A stretch of DNA of 64,000 bases, taken from positions 48,282,591 through 48,346,590 of the forward strand of contig OZ022258.1 of assembly GCA_963978905.1 (NCBI GenBank), written 5' to 3'. The first letter of the stretch is position 1; each line of letters opens with the position of its first letter. Under the pieces are notes generated by a model. It saw only the letters and a list, made by a program, of their open reading frames with translations. It was not told where the DNA came from and did not search any database. This DNA comes from Trichostrongylus colubriformis (Eukaryota; Nematoda; Chromadorea; Rhabditida; Trichostrongylidae). Below, one piece after another: positions 30,032 to 42,200 of the stretch. A program made the translations under genes and the position numbers.

Positions 30032-30930
30032 CACTACGTTTGGGTTCACACATAACTTGCTCTGCTTCTGTTCCAGGGCTACCCCAGTTTTCAAGTGGCA
30101 TGTCCTTATTTCAGGTCATGATGGAATACACAAGAGATATCGATGCGAGAACTTGGATTGTTCGTCACTCGTTCCCACAAAATCCGTTGACCAAACAGTT
30201 TTTGAGCAAGTAAGATCGTTATTGTGCAGTTACTCTGATTACCTTTCCTGTATAACGTGGCGAAGCTCACGGCAGTGGAATGTGTAGCGATGAGTCAGGA
30301 TTTCGCGCGGTCGCACATGATGAATGGTTGGGTGAGCGCGAGTTGTTTTTTCGCGAACAATATTGAAAATCACCCTCTTGCTACTTCAATTGGTGATATG
30401 ATCCATTTCTTTGACGGAGTCTAGAACAATAGCCCATGAATCCCAACTAGCTCCAGATTTCCAGATCAGAATCCCAACTAGCTGCAGCAACTCGCGCTGA
30501 AGGCGCCGCGTGCGCGACGTCGCAGTGGTAATCCTGACCTACTGAGGTACACACTGCAAAGTGTACGCGCAGTCCATAGAAGGGCTTACATGTTACCATC
30601 CATTTTCATTTTAAGCTATATTCTCGATCCTAGTTGAAGGTATTGTGGAAGCCTAAACTGCAAGCCCTGAGGAGGGCACCAGCACTAGTGTGGCCTTCGT
30701 ACTATGGAAGCCTTTGCCATTTCAGCTGACTGACAGGAATGCATTATCAACAGCTCTCGAATGCATCGCATGAGGTTTTTTCAGATTTCCTTCACGATTT
30801 CTAAAAAATGGTTACGACATCAGTCCGAATGTGGTGAGTGGACATGTTTCAAGTATTTCAAGATCCGGTTCTGAGGTGAGATATGAGCAGCATTGACGGC
30901 CTGGCAGATTATTCCTAAAATAACGTTGAA
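30032..30930. other. Intergenic, nothing recognised
   Basis: No gene, RNA or mobile element could be supported. Confidence 0.4.
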
Positions 30931-30934
30931 GACA

Positions 30935-31530
30935 GCATTAGGGATAATGTAGTTAATGTAAAATCCATAAAAGAAGTCACCCACATGGAAACTATGGGCT
31001 TAAAAAGCTTATTTATGCGGAAATCTCAGTCGAAAAGCGCGCCCCTGAGCTGTAGTGACGGCGTATAACAGCTGACGTATTGGGTCGACTGATCGAATTA
31101 TCGCGCGATCGACCGCGCCGAGCGGCGCAGCGGGTGCGAGATGTTTGCAGTTTTATCCGTTGAAACAGCAACAACGGCAACATATAAGAACTTCCAAAGT
31201 TCCAACCTGCAATCTTTGAAGGTCTCTCACGATTCAAGCCCACTACATACTGAGCGGAATTCCATCCGTCTGCAGCAAGTTGTGCTGACGGCGCCGCGAA
31301 GCGAAAATTCGACCAGTCGACCCACACCCACAGCTGACACCTTCGGATGACAGACCCCGCCTCCTTGTGACGTGATTCTCGGTTGGCTACGATGAGAGCG
31401 ACAAGGATATGCGGCAGGATCAGAGGTATTGGGCGTGCAGTTTTAGGTCGAAGCTCACTCCCAAAAATAGATGCTCTCGTATTTCCGGACATTCCCTTGT
31501 GTTCAGTTGGCTACATGTCAATGGAAGAGT
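30935..31530. repeat. Dispersed repeat, copy A
   Basis: Matches 35310-35660 in direct orientation (shared CGAAAAGCGCGC, GAGCTGTAGTGACGGCGTA, GGATGACAGACCCCGCCTCC, ATATGCGGCAGGATC). Copy A carries an extra 270 bp (31068-31335) that includes a GC-rich piece related to 24760-24800. The open frames on both strands here are probably repeat by-products. Confidence 0.65.
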
Positions 31531-32600
31531 AGTTCTCAGCGGTTCTCAGCGGTCAACTTTTCGAGACCCTTTGCCCTTCTAATAGTTGTAAATTCGATTC
31601 CAATCTTCACTGTGCACCGCTAAAAGCTTCCGTAGCCTCAAACTCTACCATTTTCTGAGAGCCGAAAATCACTGCGGTAGCAATATAAGCCGAAATTATA
31701 ACAAAAATACAAAAGAAAGGGCAAAATAGGGCAGTGTATGAATGCAGTAAAATAAATCGCCAAACTGTATCGCAACTAGCAATTAATTGGGGATGTTGGA
31801 AATTTTTTTTTGATTTCTATGCACAACTTAATGAACGTAGAGTGGAACAAAAAGGAAGCGGGCAACGCGATCAAGGCTAATCCCGGTTCCTTTCGAAGAG
31901 TAGCTTTTTCACCTTTCAAGGCTAATCCTCAAAGGAGTTGGCGTACTGACTTTGACTGACTGGTATGCTATGATGGACAGTAAACGTGTTTTTCATCAAA
32001 CGTGTGCGAAATAACCAGGGGGACTTGATTTTCTTTCCTCAAAGGCGCGAGAGGGGAGCAGAGAGTGAAGGCTTATTTGCAAACACTGTTCTCCGTATAT
32101 GATTCACATCTGAACCCAGAAGAGATAATGTGTAGTGAAACTCGCGTTGAAAAACGCGCCTCTGGGGGCGTTATTGTAATTCTAGCGCGTTTCACATCGA
32201 ACTGCACGCTTTAGTGGCCGAGTTGCCTTCTGGCGGCGGGTCGAGAAGGAGGGATTGATTTTATTCATGATGATTTACGACAAGTGAAACAACAAAAAGA
32301 AACAAACAGGCGAAGCGATGAAAGGGAGAATGAGCGAAAAAATACAAAAAAATGCTTTTTAGTTTCCGATAGCTGCTGATTTTCAACGCAGGCCGCGATG
32401 CGAAACTTCTAATTAGGTTGCTGAATTATGGGCAGAAGTTTTGGTCTCGAACGGGGTCAAACTCAAAGGGGGGGGGGGGGGGGTGGCGGAGTGGAAAAGA
32501 GAATCGCTGCATTTTCCATGAATCTATGGTAGGGGGTCGTACCGGAGACCTGATTTTTCTGTGCTATGTATGTTCACCATTCAGAAGATGAGTTGAGGCG
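31531..32600. other. Intergenic with one dispersed-repeat piece and a poly-G tract
   Basis: Positions 32350-32470 are related to 54490-54600 (shared CGATGCGAAA, GAATTATGGGCA). A run of at least 17 G lies near 32467-32484. No gene recognised. Confidence 0.5.
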
Positions 32601-32605
32601 AGAGA

Positions 32606-32679
32606 GGTCTTGGTTGTGCAATGGATTAGCACATTAGCCGGGAAGGCATGAAGTGTGAGATCGAGTCCCGTCAAGACCA
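32606..32679 (+). pseudogene. tRNA-like sequence, probable pseudogene
   Basis: Perfect 7-bp acceptor stem (GGTCTTG/CAAGACC), D arm TGTG/CACA, 74-nt length and a T6 run just downstream all fit a pol III tRNA gene. The anticodon arm cannot form a 5-bp stem, and the B box is AGATCGAGTCC rather than GGTTCGANTCC. The amino acid cannot be assigned. Confidence 0.5.
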
Positions 32680-32689
32680 AATTTTTTGC

Positions 32690-35300
32690 CTCTACTCAGC
32701 AATCTGATAACAGGGAAAAGATGTGTTTATGACAGAAAAATATCCAACGAATTCACACTTGACGACTGGCAAAGAGACGAGTGTCCAATTGTCGATTTAC
32801 AAGACGGTCCCGTTGGCTTAAATTGCCCCTTCCCGATGTCTTTTGAAGATTCGTAGCGGTTGAGCGTCACGTTCATAATCCTCACGTAGTCTGTAGAATT
32901 ACTTGTAGATAAATGGTATGGGTTATAAGCCTTGAAACCCTTCTCAATCTCATTCGATTCCTAACTCCGTGAGTTTCAGCACTAATCAAATAATCAGGAA
33001 TGAGATAATATCGTTAAATTGAGTCCCACAAAGTAGCTGCAATGAGTCTGCCAACACACAGTTAACTTTTTAGAATGATTAGCGTAGAATACGCGCCTTT
33101 TAGAGCCATGAACATAGAACAGGGAAAGATCTAGATCGGACTAGTTATTCACCTAATTGCTAGTGCAGAGCCAGGAGAAGGAGTCATTGAATGGAGCGAC
33201 AGCAGAGAGGCACAGCGTTTGAAGGAACCAGAAGGGGTCCGAAACAAGAGGAAGATGCAAAGAAATGAGCATTTTGTAATGAACACTCAAGGTTAGAAGC
33301 GATAATCGGCGAAAAAACCCGGACTCAAAAGCGCGAGGTTGCGGTGTTTCGCATCCCATTCGCATTAAACACACTGACTTTCCGGATTGTCCGCTTTAAG
33401 AGACGGGCCACGGGCCAACGTTAGTTGTATTAGTACCTGACTTCCAGCGCAGTGGAGTGGCCATTCCCAACTACATTAGCATTCATATAAGTTTATCTAG
33501 AAACAATATAAGAAAGAACTAAGGAAAAACCAAAAGGAAAAATCAACTTCATAATAGAAACATCTCCTCTTGGCATCATGCCAAAGCGTCAAATTGGCGA
33601 GTTTGTGTAATGGCGGCCACTTAAATTCGTCCACACTACGTCTGCTCTACCGTAAGCCGAAATTACCTCCTTCCGGTGTCTAAGAAGGAGACACAACTAA
33701 TCGAGATTTTTTGAAGGTTTCTCAATTTTCATGCGGTGTGAAGTACTACAAAAACATAGAAGTCGAGAAACATGATGAGAAACAAGTAGATTGGATGTGG
33801 TTCTTCCCGAATAATGCCAAAAATTTCCGCTCACGAATTTTTCAACAATACAAATTTTTTAGAAGGTATCGAAAATTTACAGAGTCGTTAATAGAGGGAA
33901 GTAGTACGAAATGATAAGTAGTGAGCATATGTGTCGCATAAAAGCAGGACAAGAAAGGCAAAGACTGTTGGCGAAGATGAAATATCAATAATGGGATTTT
34001 GAACTGTACGTAGATCACAAAGCACTATCAGAACCTTATCAACACCGCGTTGAGGGCTTCGCAAGGCGTGAGGAGAAAGTGAGAATGCGTTCTCTGAGAA
34101 GAATTGTTCCACTTCCGAAGAGGTGATGTGTGGTGTGTTAACTCGCATAAAAAACCCGGTTTGAAATTTTATCGCATTACCATACCACTGCAAGTCCAGC
34201 CGCCCTTCATGTGCCAAGCCGGCCAGGACAGCGATCACGGCTGCCTGCGTTATCGGTCCCTCGCCCGTCTGCATGTGCCACATCAGATAGTGATGCAGAG
34301 GGTGTGGAAAGGAAAGAATGAGAAGGAATGCTACTTTCATATTCCTTTGAGTGTCCTTTGCAACGACAATGGATTCTGAACTCATTGTGCATTGCAAAAG
34401 CATCCAACAAGTAGATGCCATGAAAGGGTTCTGATCGGGGAGCATTTGCAAGCTAAGCACCTAGTTCGCAGCTGGTAATGGTTTTAGTGGCCAATCCAGT
34501 TGTTACTGCAGAAACGATTGATCAAAGATTTAATAAGTACAATAAAGGAGACGATAGAGGAAATTTCGCAAGACATTAGGGTCACAGGTGTGGCACATTT
34601 AATTAGCAGATAAGTAAGAGACGATAATGTAATTCCTTATTTGATCTTTTGTTTAAAAGTTGATCAATGGTACTACTGTACGGACTAGGTGAGGAGTGCG
34701 ATGCATAGCCGATGCAGAAGCGATGATTGATATGAGGGTTCAAGAGAAGCCTGCAACAGGCACGAAGGCATTACCAGTAATATGGCTTGAACTTGAGGAA
34801 AAAAAGCTGAAAATTGAGGTTCTGATGGTTTCGTGTACATTTGACGTTAATGGCAGAGCCACTACGACGGGACTAATAATTTATGTGCAACTCATCGCTT
34901 GCATGTGGAATTATGCAAGATGTGCAGTGTTTGTGGGGATGTAAACACTTTATCAATTCCGGCCAACAAATGGGAGCTTCCAAAATTGGCAAAAAAAATA
35001 AGGATGAAGTGCGAGTAAGTCCCTCAGAATTGTCGTGGAGCCAAAAAGATGGATTCGTGGAAGGGGTAGAGGCAGAAAGATGCTAAAGGGAATAGACCCC
35101 TAGCACTGGCATATTCACACAGGGTCTGATTAGTGGTATGTCTAGGACAGGGATAGTAACATCACGTTCGTATCATATCGTATTCAGACCGAAGCCATTC
35201 AAGTGACGGTGCTAATGTAGTCGAGGAGAGGCGCTCCACTCTGCTCAGCGTCCGGAGCTATTTTTGCTTAGGCATTCAGCCTCAGTCTAAGGAAGCTCCC
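32690..35300. other. Intergenic, no supported gene
   Basis: Several open frames overlap on both strands at 33888-34460 (up to 190 codons on the minus strand) without a recognised motif or splice pattern. I could not support any as a gene. Confidence 0.35.
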
Positions 35301-35309
35301 ACCTTTCTT

Positions 35310-35660
35310 GAAGACAACATTAGGGGTAATATGCTTGTTAGAAAATCTCTGAAAGAAAATACTCACATGAGAACTACAGGCCCAAGAAGCTCATTTATGG
35401 CGAAATTCCCGTCGAAAAGCGCGCTCCCGAGCTGTAGTGACGGCGTAATGGACAGCAGCTGACGCTTCGGATGACAGACCCCGCCTCCAGGCGACGTGAT
35501 CCCTGGTTGGCTACGATGATAGCGGCCAAGAATATGCGGCAGGATCGAGGGTAATGCTACGGGATTTTGTAGTTTTAGCTTGAAGCTCACCCCAGAAGAT
35601 AGATGCTGTGGTTTTTTCAAATATTCCCTTGCGTTTGGTTGGCAACATGCCAACGGAAGA
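35310..35660. repeat. Dispersed repeat, copy B
   Basis: Partner of 30935-31530. A shorter match to its left part (CATGAGAAC, GGCGAAATTCCC) occurs at 46105-46160 and again near 63850-63900. Confidence 0.65.
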
Positions 35661-36519
35661 ATATTCTGGACTATCCGCCTCTTGACGGAAAGATCGTTTG
35701 CGTCTAGAATCAATGCTGGAAAGGGGGTCCTATTCCCCGTTACCTCGGCTATTTCGCTCCGTTTTTTCTTTACCATCGTATTGCTAAGCACCTAGACTTT
35801 CATATTCGCTACATTTTTCACTGTTTGTCCAAATTTCCCCTTCGCCGCCGATGATGCAATAAGTGCAAATGTTCAGTTATCTGAAACTTGAACGAGTTAC
35901 AACAAATGATGTCACACTGAACGTTTGTTATGCATAAGGATGTGAATTTTGGGGAACGTAAAGGGAATCACTTCATTTTATGGTTTGCACAGTTAAGGCA
36001 TATTGTACTGTGCGAAGATTAAGAAATCAAATAGGAGATATGCAAAAACTTCAAAAATGCTACCGTATCCGCTCAATCTCTTCGTAACCATTTTTTGGTT
36101 GTTTCGTCGGTATCTCTGACGCATTCATCAGAGCCACGTGGATCTATAATTTAACGCGGTCACACGCAGCAAACGAAGGGTTTACCGGAAGCGTGGTCAC
36201 TCTGCAGACTTTTGAAGGGCCCTATCAAGTGGTTCACCGAGGCAAGCCATAAACAATTTGTATTGTCGTCTAGTGCTGCTTGAAGATGCGAATCTGATTT
36301 CTATCCATGGTCATCCAAAGGTTCGTGCGCATTGCTTTATGCCCTCAGTCAGCATGAATGTGCGAGCCAAGGCACAACTGCATTCTATTCTACGCTTCTC
36401 CTAAGCTTCAAATGCCCAACCTGCATTAGAAAAAGTAGTAGTGCGAGTTTTGCTATAGGAATCGGTATATTTCTCTAAAATATCTCTGGGTATTGTTCTG
36501 TCCCGAAGCCTCATGCCAA
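35661..36519. other. Intergenic, nothing recognised
   Basis: No feature could be supported. Confidence 0.4.
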
Positions 36520-36895
36520 ATCAAATGTGTGAAGAACAGTGTGAGGCTCCAAAATTTATTTTCAAAAGACATAAAAAATCCACAAAAGAATGCGAAAAAT
36601 TTTTTTGAGCCTGTTGGCGAGCTGTCAGCGCTTAGCGCCTTTTTCAAATCTGAAACGAAGCAATTTACTTTATTTTATATATTAGCACTTTATGACTCAT
36701 ACAAATCTGCTGACTCATTTCATAAAGTGGTAATATATAAAATAAAATAAGTTGCTTTGTTTCAGGCTTGGGGGGGGGGGCTAGGCGCCGAAAGCTCGCC
36801 AACAGACTCGGAAATTCTATCGCATCCTTCTGTGGATTTCTTGAGTCTTTTGAAAATAAATTTCGGAGCCTCACATTGTTCTACACACACTTGTA
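36520..36895. mobile_element. Fold-back MITE with ~175-bp arms
   Basis: The left arm (36520-36702) and right arm (36718-36895) are reverse complements with scattered mismatches; shared blocks include ATTTATTTTCAAAAGAC, TGTTGGCGAGCT and TTATTTTATATATTA. A run of 11 or more G sits in the right arm. Overlapping short open frames arise only from the palindrome. Confidence 0.75.
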
Positions 36896-38049
36896 ATTTT
36901 GAAATTTTTTTCAGACAGTCTCGAGAACACAGAAAAGCCAGTGAGCTAAATGGAGATTAATGTGAAACACCATCGGCATTTTTTTTCTAAAATTTCTAAC
37001 AAGTTTGGTATACTCGAATTCCAAAAATAAAAACATTACGTGATCTTGTGCTTTTACTTAAATGCCATTTGAAAGCGACCAAAACAGTGTGAATTCAACT
37101 ATTTCTTCCAATGCAAGCTGCAAGTGAAATAATCTGTAGATTTTGAGTAAATTTGTATATAGGGTATGATCGTACATAAGGGATTTCCAAGTAGAAAACC
37201 AGCGAGTTACGGGAAAGCTCGAAATAAAACGACTGGGTTTCGACCTATAGCTTCGCCAAGTAATCACGCCCTTTTATTTCATCACTTCAGAAATTCCTTT
37301 TTCACTCTAATTATGTCACTACCTTCAGACTTGCCCATGAAGGAGGGAGCTCATTGAATATATGTGTTCGAGGCAGCTGAAGTCGTATTTGAGTGGGATG
37401 CTTGAATTGATAACAGCGGCACTTAGTTGCAGAAAACGTAGCCGTTGCCGAAAGTTCAATTCTTGAGCACAAAATGATTCAGATCAAGAAAACTTTTCCT
37501 CATAGTAAAACCCATTGAGATCAGTCACTTTTAAGCATCGATGTGTAAGTCTCTGGATTCGGTGAAAGTGATGAAGATTGCAAAATTTTTTTTTTTCAAA
37601 TTTTCAAGAAAGCAAACATCTACATATTTTGCACTTATTGCACCAGGAAGGCATTTTTGCACTCGATCAGTGCCCTTTTAACAGCTCAATTGCCTTCCTG
37701 GTCACATGACCATATCCGTCGTACGGTGACGAAGGTGCCCGCATTCACCACGCTGATAAAGCCTGGCTTACGCTCGTCAGTATCGCCTCGTATAAATTTT
37801 CTCGAAAACTGCCGATAAGGTTCCAGCATGACTTACGACTCTGCTACTACTATAACATGTCATTTTACTGATTTTGGCTTCGGTTGTCATTTTACTGATT
37901 TTGGCTTCGGTTCTTCGATTTGGGATTTCATTTCTTTGTGTGATTCCTGAGCCGATTGGCTGAAGTTCGTGACCAATGCGGCAGTTACGGATTAGCTACA
38001 CCGAGTCTCTGTTAATGACACAGCCTCATCTCACCACCACATTTCACTG
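36896..38049. other. Intergenic with small repeats
   Basis: A 27-bp unit occurs twice in tandem at 37858-37911. A 12-bp perfect inverted repeat (ACCAGGAAGGCA/TGCCTTCCTGGT) lies near 37642-37703. No gene seen. Confidence 0.5.
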
Positions 38050-38845
38050 CTCTACGGCGTTATTGTCGTTAAGACAGTCCACGACAATATTCATCAGTCA
38101 TCGCGCTCTGTAGCAATTTCGAGAATGTTGAGCAGCATCCTTTCATGCAAACTGAGAGAAAAAACCAAGAGAACCCTCCAAACGCCCGAAAATATGGCCT
38201 TTCATACTCTGCGGTAACGCCGGCGGAAGGGCGTGGCTGCGCTTACAAGCGATTTCTTCACAACTTGTTGTTACTTGTACCCTTGTGTATGTGTCAGGAC
38301 GATTTATACGACACACTTGGGTACGCGTTTTTGTTTGAGTGGAAGCTATTGCGTAGTGAGCAATTGCCTGTCCCACTTAGGCCGAATTCATACTCTGCGA
38401 TGGCGCCGGCGGCAAAGTGTGGCTGCGTTCACAGACGGTAAGGCAGAGTAACAAAGCCGTAGACGCAGAGACGAGGTAGCCAAGCCCTGACGCCTTTACC
38501 GTGGAATATGAAGGCGTCTGATGTGGATCAGCGACTCGCACAAGAAATCGGAAGTGACGGAAAAGTGCTCCAAAAACTCCCTCTATTGCTTTCGATACTT
38601 CTGTTTGATGCAAAAAGGAGTACTCTACCTATTTAAATTAGAATGATTGGTCATCAGCTGCCATATCCTTGTTCTTTTAGTCAGCTAGCGAAATTTTCGG
38701 CGCTGTTGTCGTTAAAACAGTCCACTACAATCTTCGCGAGGCATCGCGCTCTTTAGTGATTTTGACGATGTTGAAGGATATTCATTGCGCCTACTGAGAG
38801 GAAAAATCCAAGAAAACCCTCTAAAACTCTAAAACTGGCCTTTCT
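38050..38845. repeat. Direct repeat pair upstream of the protease gene
   Basis: 38050-38205 recurs at 38698-38845 (shared TTGTCGTTAA, CATCGCGCTCT, AACCCTC). Between them, 38201-38246 is repeated at 38387-38432 (TCATACTCTGCG then GTGGCTGCG). No gene recognised. Confidence 0.6.
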
Positions 38846-39210
38846 GATTTTGGCCTAGATAAGGTTCAGGGAAATTTACTTGATGTTATTACCCTCAATC
38901 AGTGATGATACCTTCTCTCCCGATAGCGCGGTCTTTGATACCGTAATTTCTTCCTCTCTATCTGACCACAACCCATAGCATGTTTCTTTCCCCAAGTAGT
39001 TCCTACGCAGCTCAAATCGGTGACGGGGTGTCGGAAATCTTGAGACGATAAGCGCCATCTTATCTTCGGGTTCTCTACGCGCATACTATTCATCCTAGCG
39101 CTGCGCTTGGAATGCACTCCTTTCGGTGGCAATCGCCTACGGATGTTAACGGAATTGACAAATTATCGCGGAACAATGCCCTCCATGCCCATTTATTCCT
39201 TTTAAGCTGA

Positions 39211-42200
39211 ATGCGGTCCACAGTAGCACTGTTGGCCTTGGTTGGCTGTGCGATTGCCGCAGTCCATCAGATGCATCTGACGAAAATCGAATCAAAACGC
39301 ACAAAGATGATGCGGGAAGGCAAATGGTCTCACTATATCAAGATGAAGAATGCACGACGAATTGCCATTGAACGTAAGATGGGAAGTTTCGCCAATGTTG
39401 TGCCACAAAGCGTAAGTAACGCAGGTTTTTGGATTCATCATATGTTCTTAACTTGAAAGGCTGTAGTTAATTTAGTGGTAATGGGGAAGTACAGCCCATA
39501 TCACAGAGTTAGGCAGGGCGTGGCCTACGGACTTGGGTGGGAGTGTATCGAACGTACTCTGCGTCTCCTCAGCCTGCTATCACTCTCACCCGAATCCGTA
39601 GGCCATGCACTGCCTAACGCTGCGATATGGGCTGTAAAAAGGGAATTTTCGATGGACAGGTGGTATCCGCTTAGAATTCGAAGGCATCGAAACGGGGCCG
39701 TGTAGGCAAGCAGAACTGATAACCATGTTCTCTTTGATTGAAAAGGTAAACCATGAAGAGATAATCTAAAACGAAACTCGTGTTGGGATAGCCCCTCGCC
39801 TTCTTCGTCTGCTCCTCTGCGGCTAATGATGGAGAGACGGCAAACGGGAAGGAGTTAAAAGGTTCTATATCTCTCGTTTCTGACCTATACACCGTTGTTG
39901 TTAACCGTTTCATCCAGTTCTCTTTCTGATGTGGCACTACTCAGTCCCCTGTGTCTTTCCATATTGGGCCAAATTACCCTCACCCACCCCCTCCTGTGTC
40001 TTTGAGCGTTAGCTCAAGGTGCCTGGACCTACGTGGGAATAAGTGCTATTTGAAGCTGATAAGTTGCCTCGCGTTGTACAAATGGCTCTCCGCTCGCTCT
40101 TACCAAAAGCGAAAACGCATTCAAAAATGGGCTCAAAAATGTTGTCCAGTTCCCCAAGGAAAAATCGATCAAATTATATCTGAGATAACGTAATGATAAG
40201 ATAATCCTCCGAATGGGGAGCGGAGAGATTTCATCAGTGCGAGTTGTATAAATTTCAAGGTGAACGACTATGAAGATGAGGAATACATTGGAAACATCAC
40301 TATTGGAACACCGGAGCAGCAATTCCAGGTGCATCGTAAATACATCATCCGAAAATGGTGATTTATAATACAAGATTTTCTTTGAAGGTTATCCTCGATA
40401 CCGGATCATCAAATCTGTGGATTCCCGATAGCACATGCGGACAGGTGCACGAGAACTGTCAGGACCCGAATTGTGCAGGAAGTAGGTGACTTATTATGTA
40501 ATTTTTCAGTTTGGAAGTACTGAGATACCAGAGGGACGTTATGAGTTCTCACCTGAAACCGACTGCCCTACAATTTTGAGAGAAGCAATGAATGTCTGTA
40601 TTTTGCTGACTCGCTATTAAATAGTAGTATATGTATAACTTGATATTTTAAAAGCGTTTCAGTAATCTGCGAATTCCTGTGCAGCGATCAATCATGCTGT
40701 GGAGGTGGCGTGAATGCATGTCAAGGAAAAAACATTTTCACATCGTCCAAATCTTCCTCATACGTCCAAAATGGCCAACATTGGTCCATTCAGGTTCGTA
40801 AATTTACAACTCTACCTCTGGTTTTGCGAATTTCCGAAGTGTGGCGTTACTATCGTATCCAGATATGTATGTAAGTTAGTTATAATTTTCTTTGTGATTT
40901 GTCCTGCATGTCATCTCGTCCATTCACAAGAGAGCAGAAACCGTTCGCGGTAGCAGTTTTTCATATACGATGTACCTTAGTCGCTAGTCAGAAGTTAGAT
41001 CGCCATTATCTATTAGAGCATGCAGTCGAATTTACACTTTGTCGACAGTAATCCATGCACGGCGTATCAATCCTTTTTCCATTTCTAGTGATTGCGCTGA
41101 GAAACAAACCATTGTTTCGTAGCTATGCATATGGTCCATAAAGTCTATAAATTTCCTGCTGTTCAGTACGGTACTGGAGCAGCTGTTGGTTTCCTCGGTG
41201 AGGATACGGTACGATTCGGTGGAAAGGGTTCAAATCAACTTGTCGTCCCCAACACCGTATTTGGTCAGGCAACCAGCTTAGCGGCGTTCTTTGCTGATGT
41301 GAGTAGAAACTTTTGATGTGTATTCGGATCAATGTAATCGACCATTCAGGTTTACACATTTAACAGAAAATCTATCATCAAATTCTAGCAACCAATCGAT
41401 GGAATTTTGGGATTGGCGTTCAAGACAATTGCCGTCGATGGTGTCACGCCCGTTTTCATCAATGCCGTAAATCAAGGACTTGTTGATCAACCAATTTTTA
41501 CTGTTTTCCTAGAGCACGTTGGAGGTACGTGTGTGAATCAGACAATGAACTCAATTTCTTGTTTAGTTCTTCGTTATTTTCTCATTCATTTTGGAAACAA
41601 AGAGGTGCAAAGAGCGCATTTATGAGAATGTCGTAATCATTTACCACTAACACTGCAATGAGCCCATCAATTTCACAGTTGGCTTCAACATGAAAAGATG
41701 ACGGGTTCGAAGTGCTCCTCTTGAGTGCCTCTATCTGTGATGACGACGCCCTTGCACTGATAAGGACAAATGTGCCACTGGTACCCTACTAAACTAAATA
41801 CGTCTTCATACTAGGTTGTAAGGAAAGTTTTGGCCGGTTTTTGAAATTTCAATTTCGAGAGATCATAACTCGGCTCAGATTGCATCTTTTCTCACAGAGT
41901 GAGCACCATTGGATTCGCCACACTCTTGGCAACACTATGCATACCTACACATCTCAATTTGATAAAGGGCTGATAATTTATATTGCGCGAAATGAAAAAA
42001 AGTCGACTTCAAATCGCCACTCTTTCTGAACACATTGCTACTGAAGGAGCTGGCCAGACGTTTTGGGAAGTGGGGCATAGTTAGCGCTAGATCTGATGAA
42101 CATGATAGACGAGTAAGGGCCTCACCCTGCAACTGTTCAATTAGTGGAAGAGGATTTGTGAAAAATGCGCCTGCGCATTACTGCCGTGAGGGGTCCCGCG

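Noticed and set aside
31013..31492. 159-codon minus-strand ORF
   Set aside because: Lies wholly within a dispersed repeat whose other copy does not keep the frame.
33888..34460. 190-codon minus-strand ORF, longest in the window
   Set aside because: No recognised domain; a second frame overlaps it on the same strand and another on the plus strand; no family signature or splice structure found. Kept open but not supported.
36453..36960. Overlapping small ORFs on both strands with near-identical peptides
   Set aside because: They are the two arms of a fold-back MITE read in both directions.
38145..38613. ORFs of 72-98 codons
   Set aside because: They follow a direct repeat, with no conserved frame between the copies.
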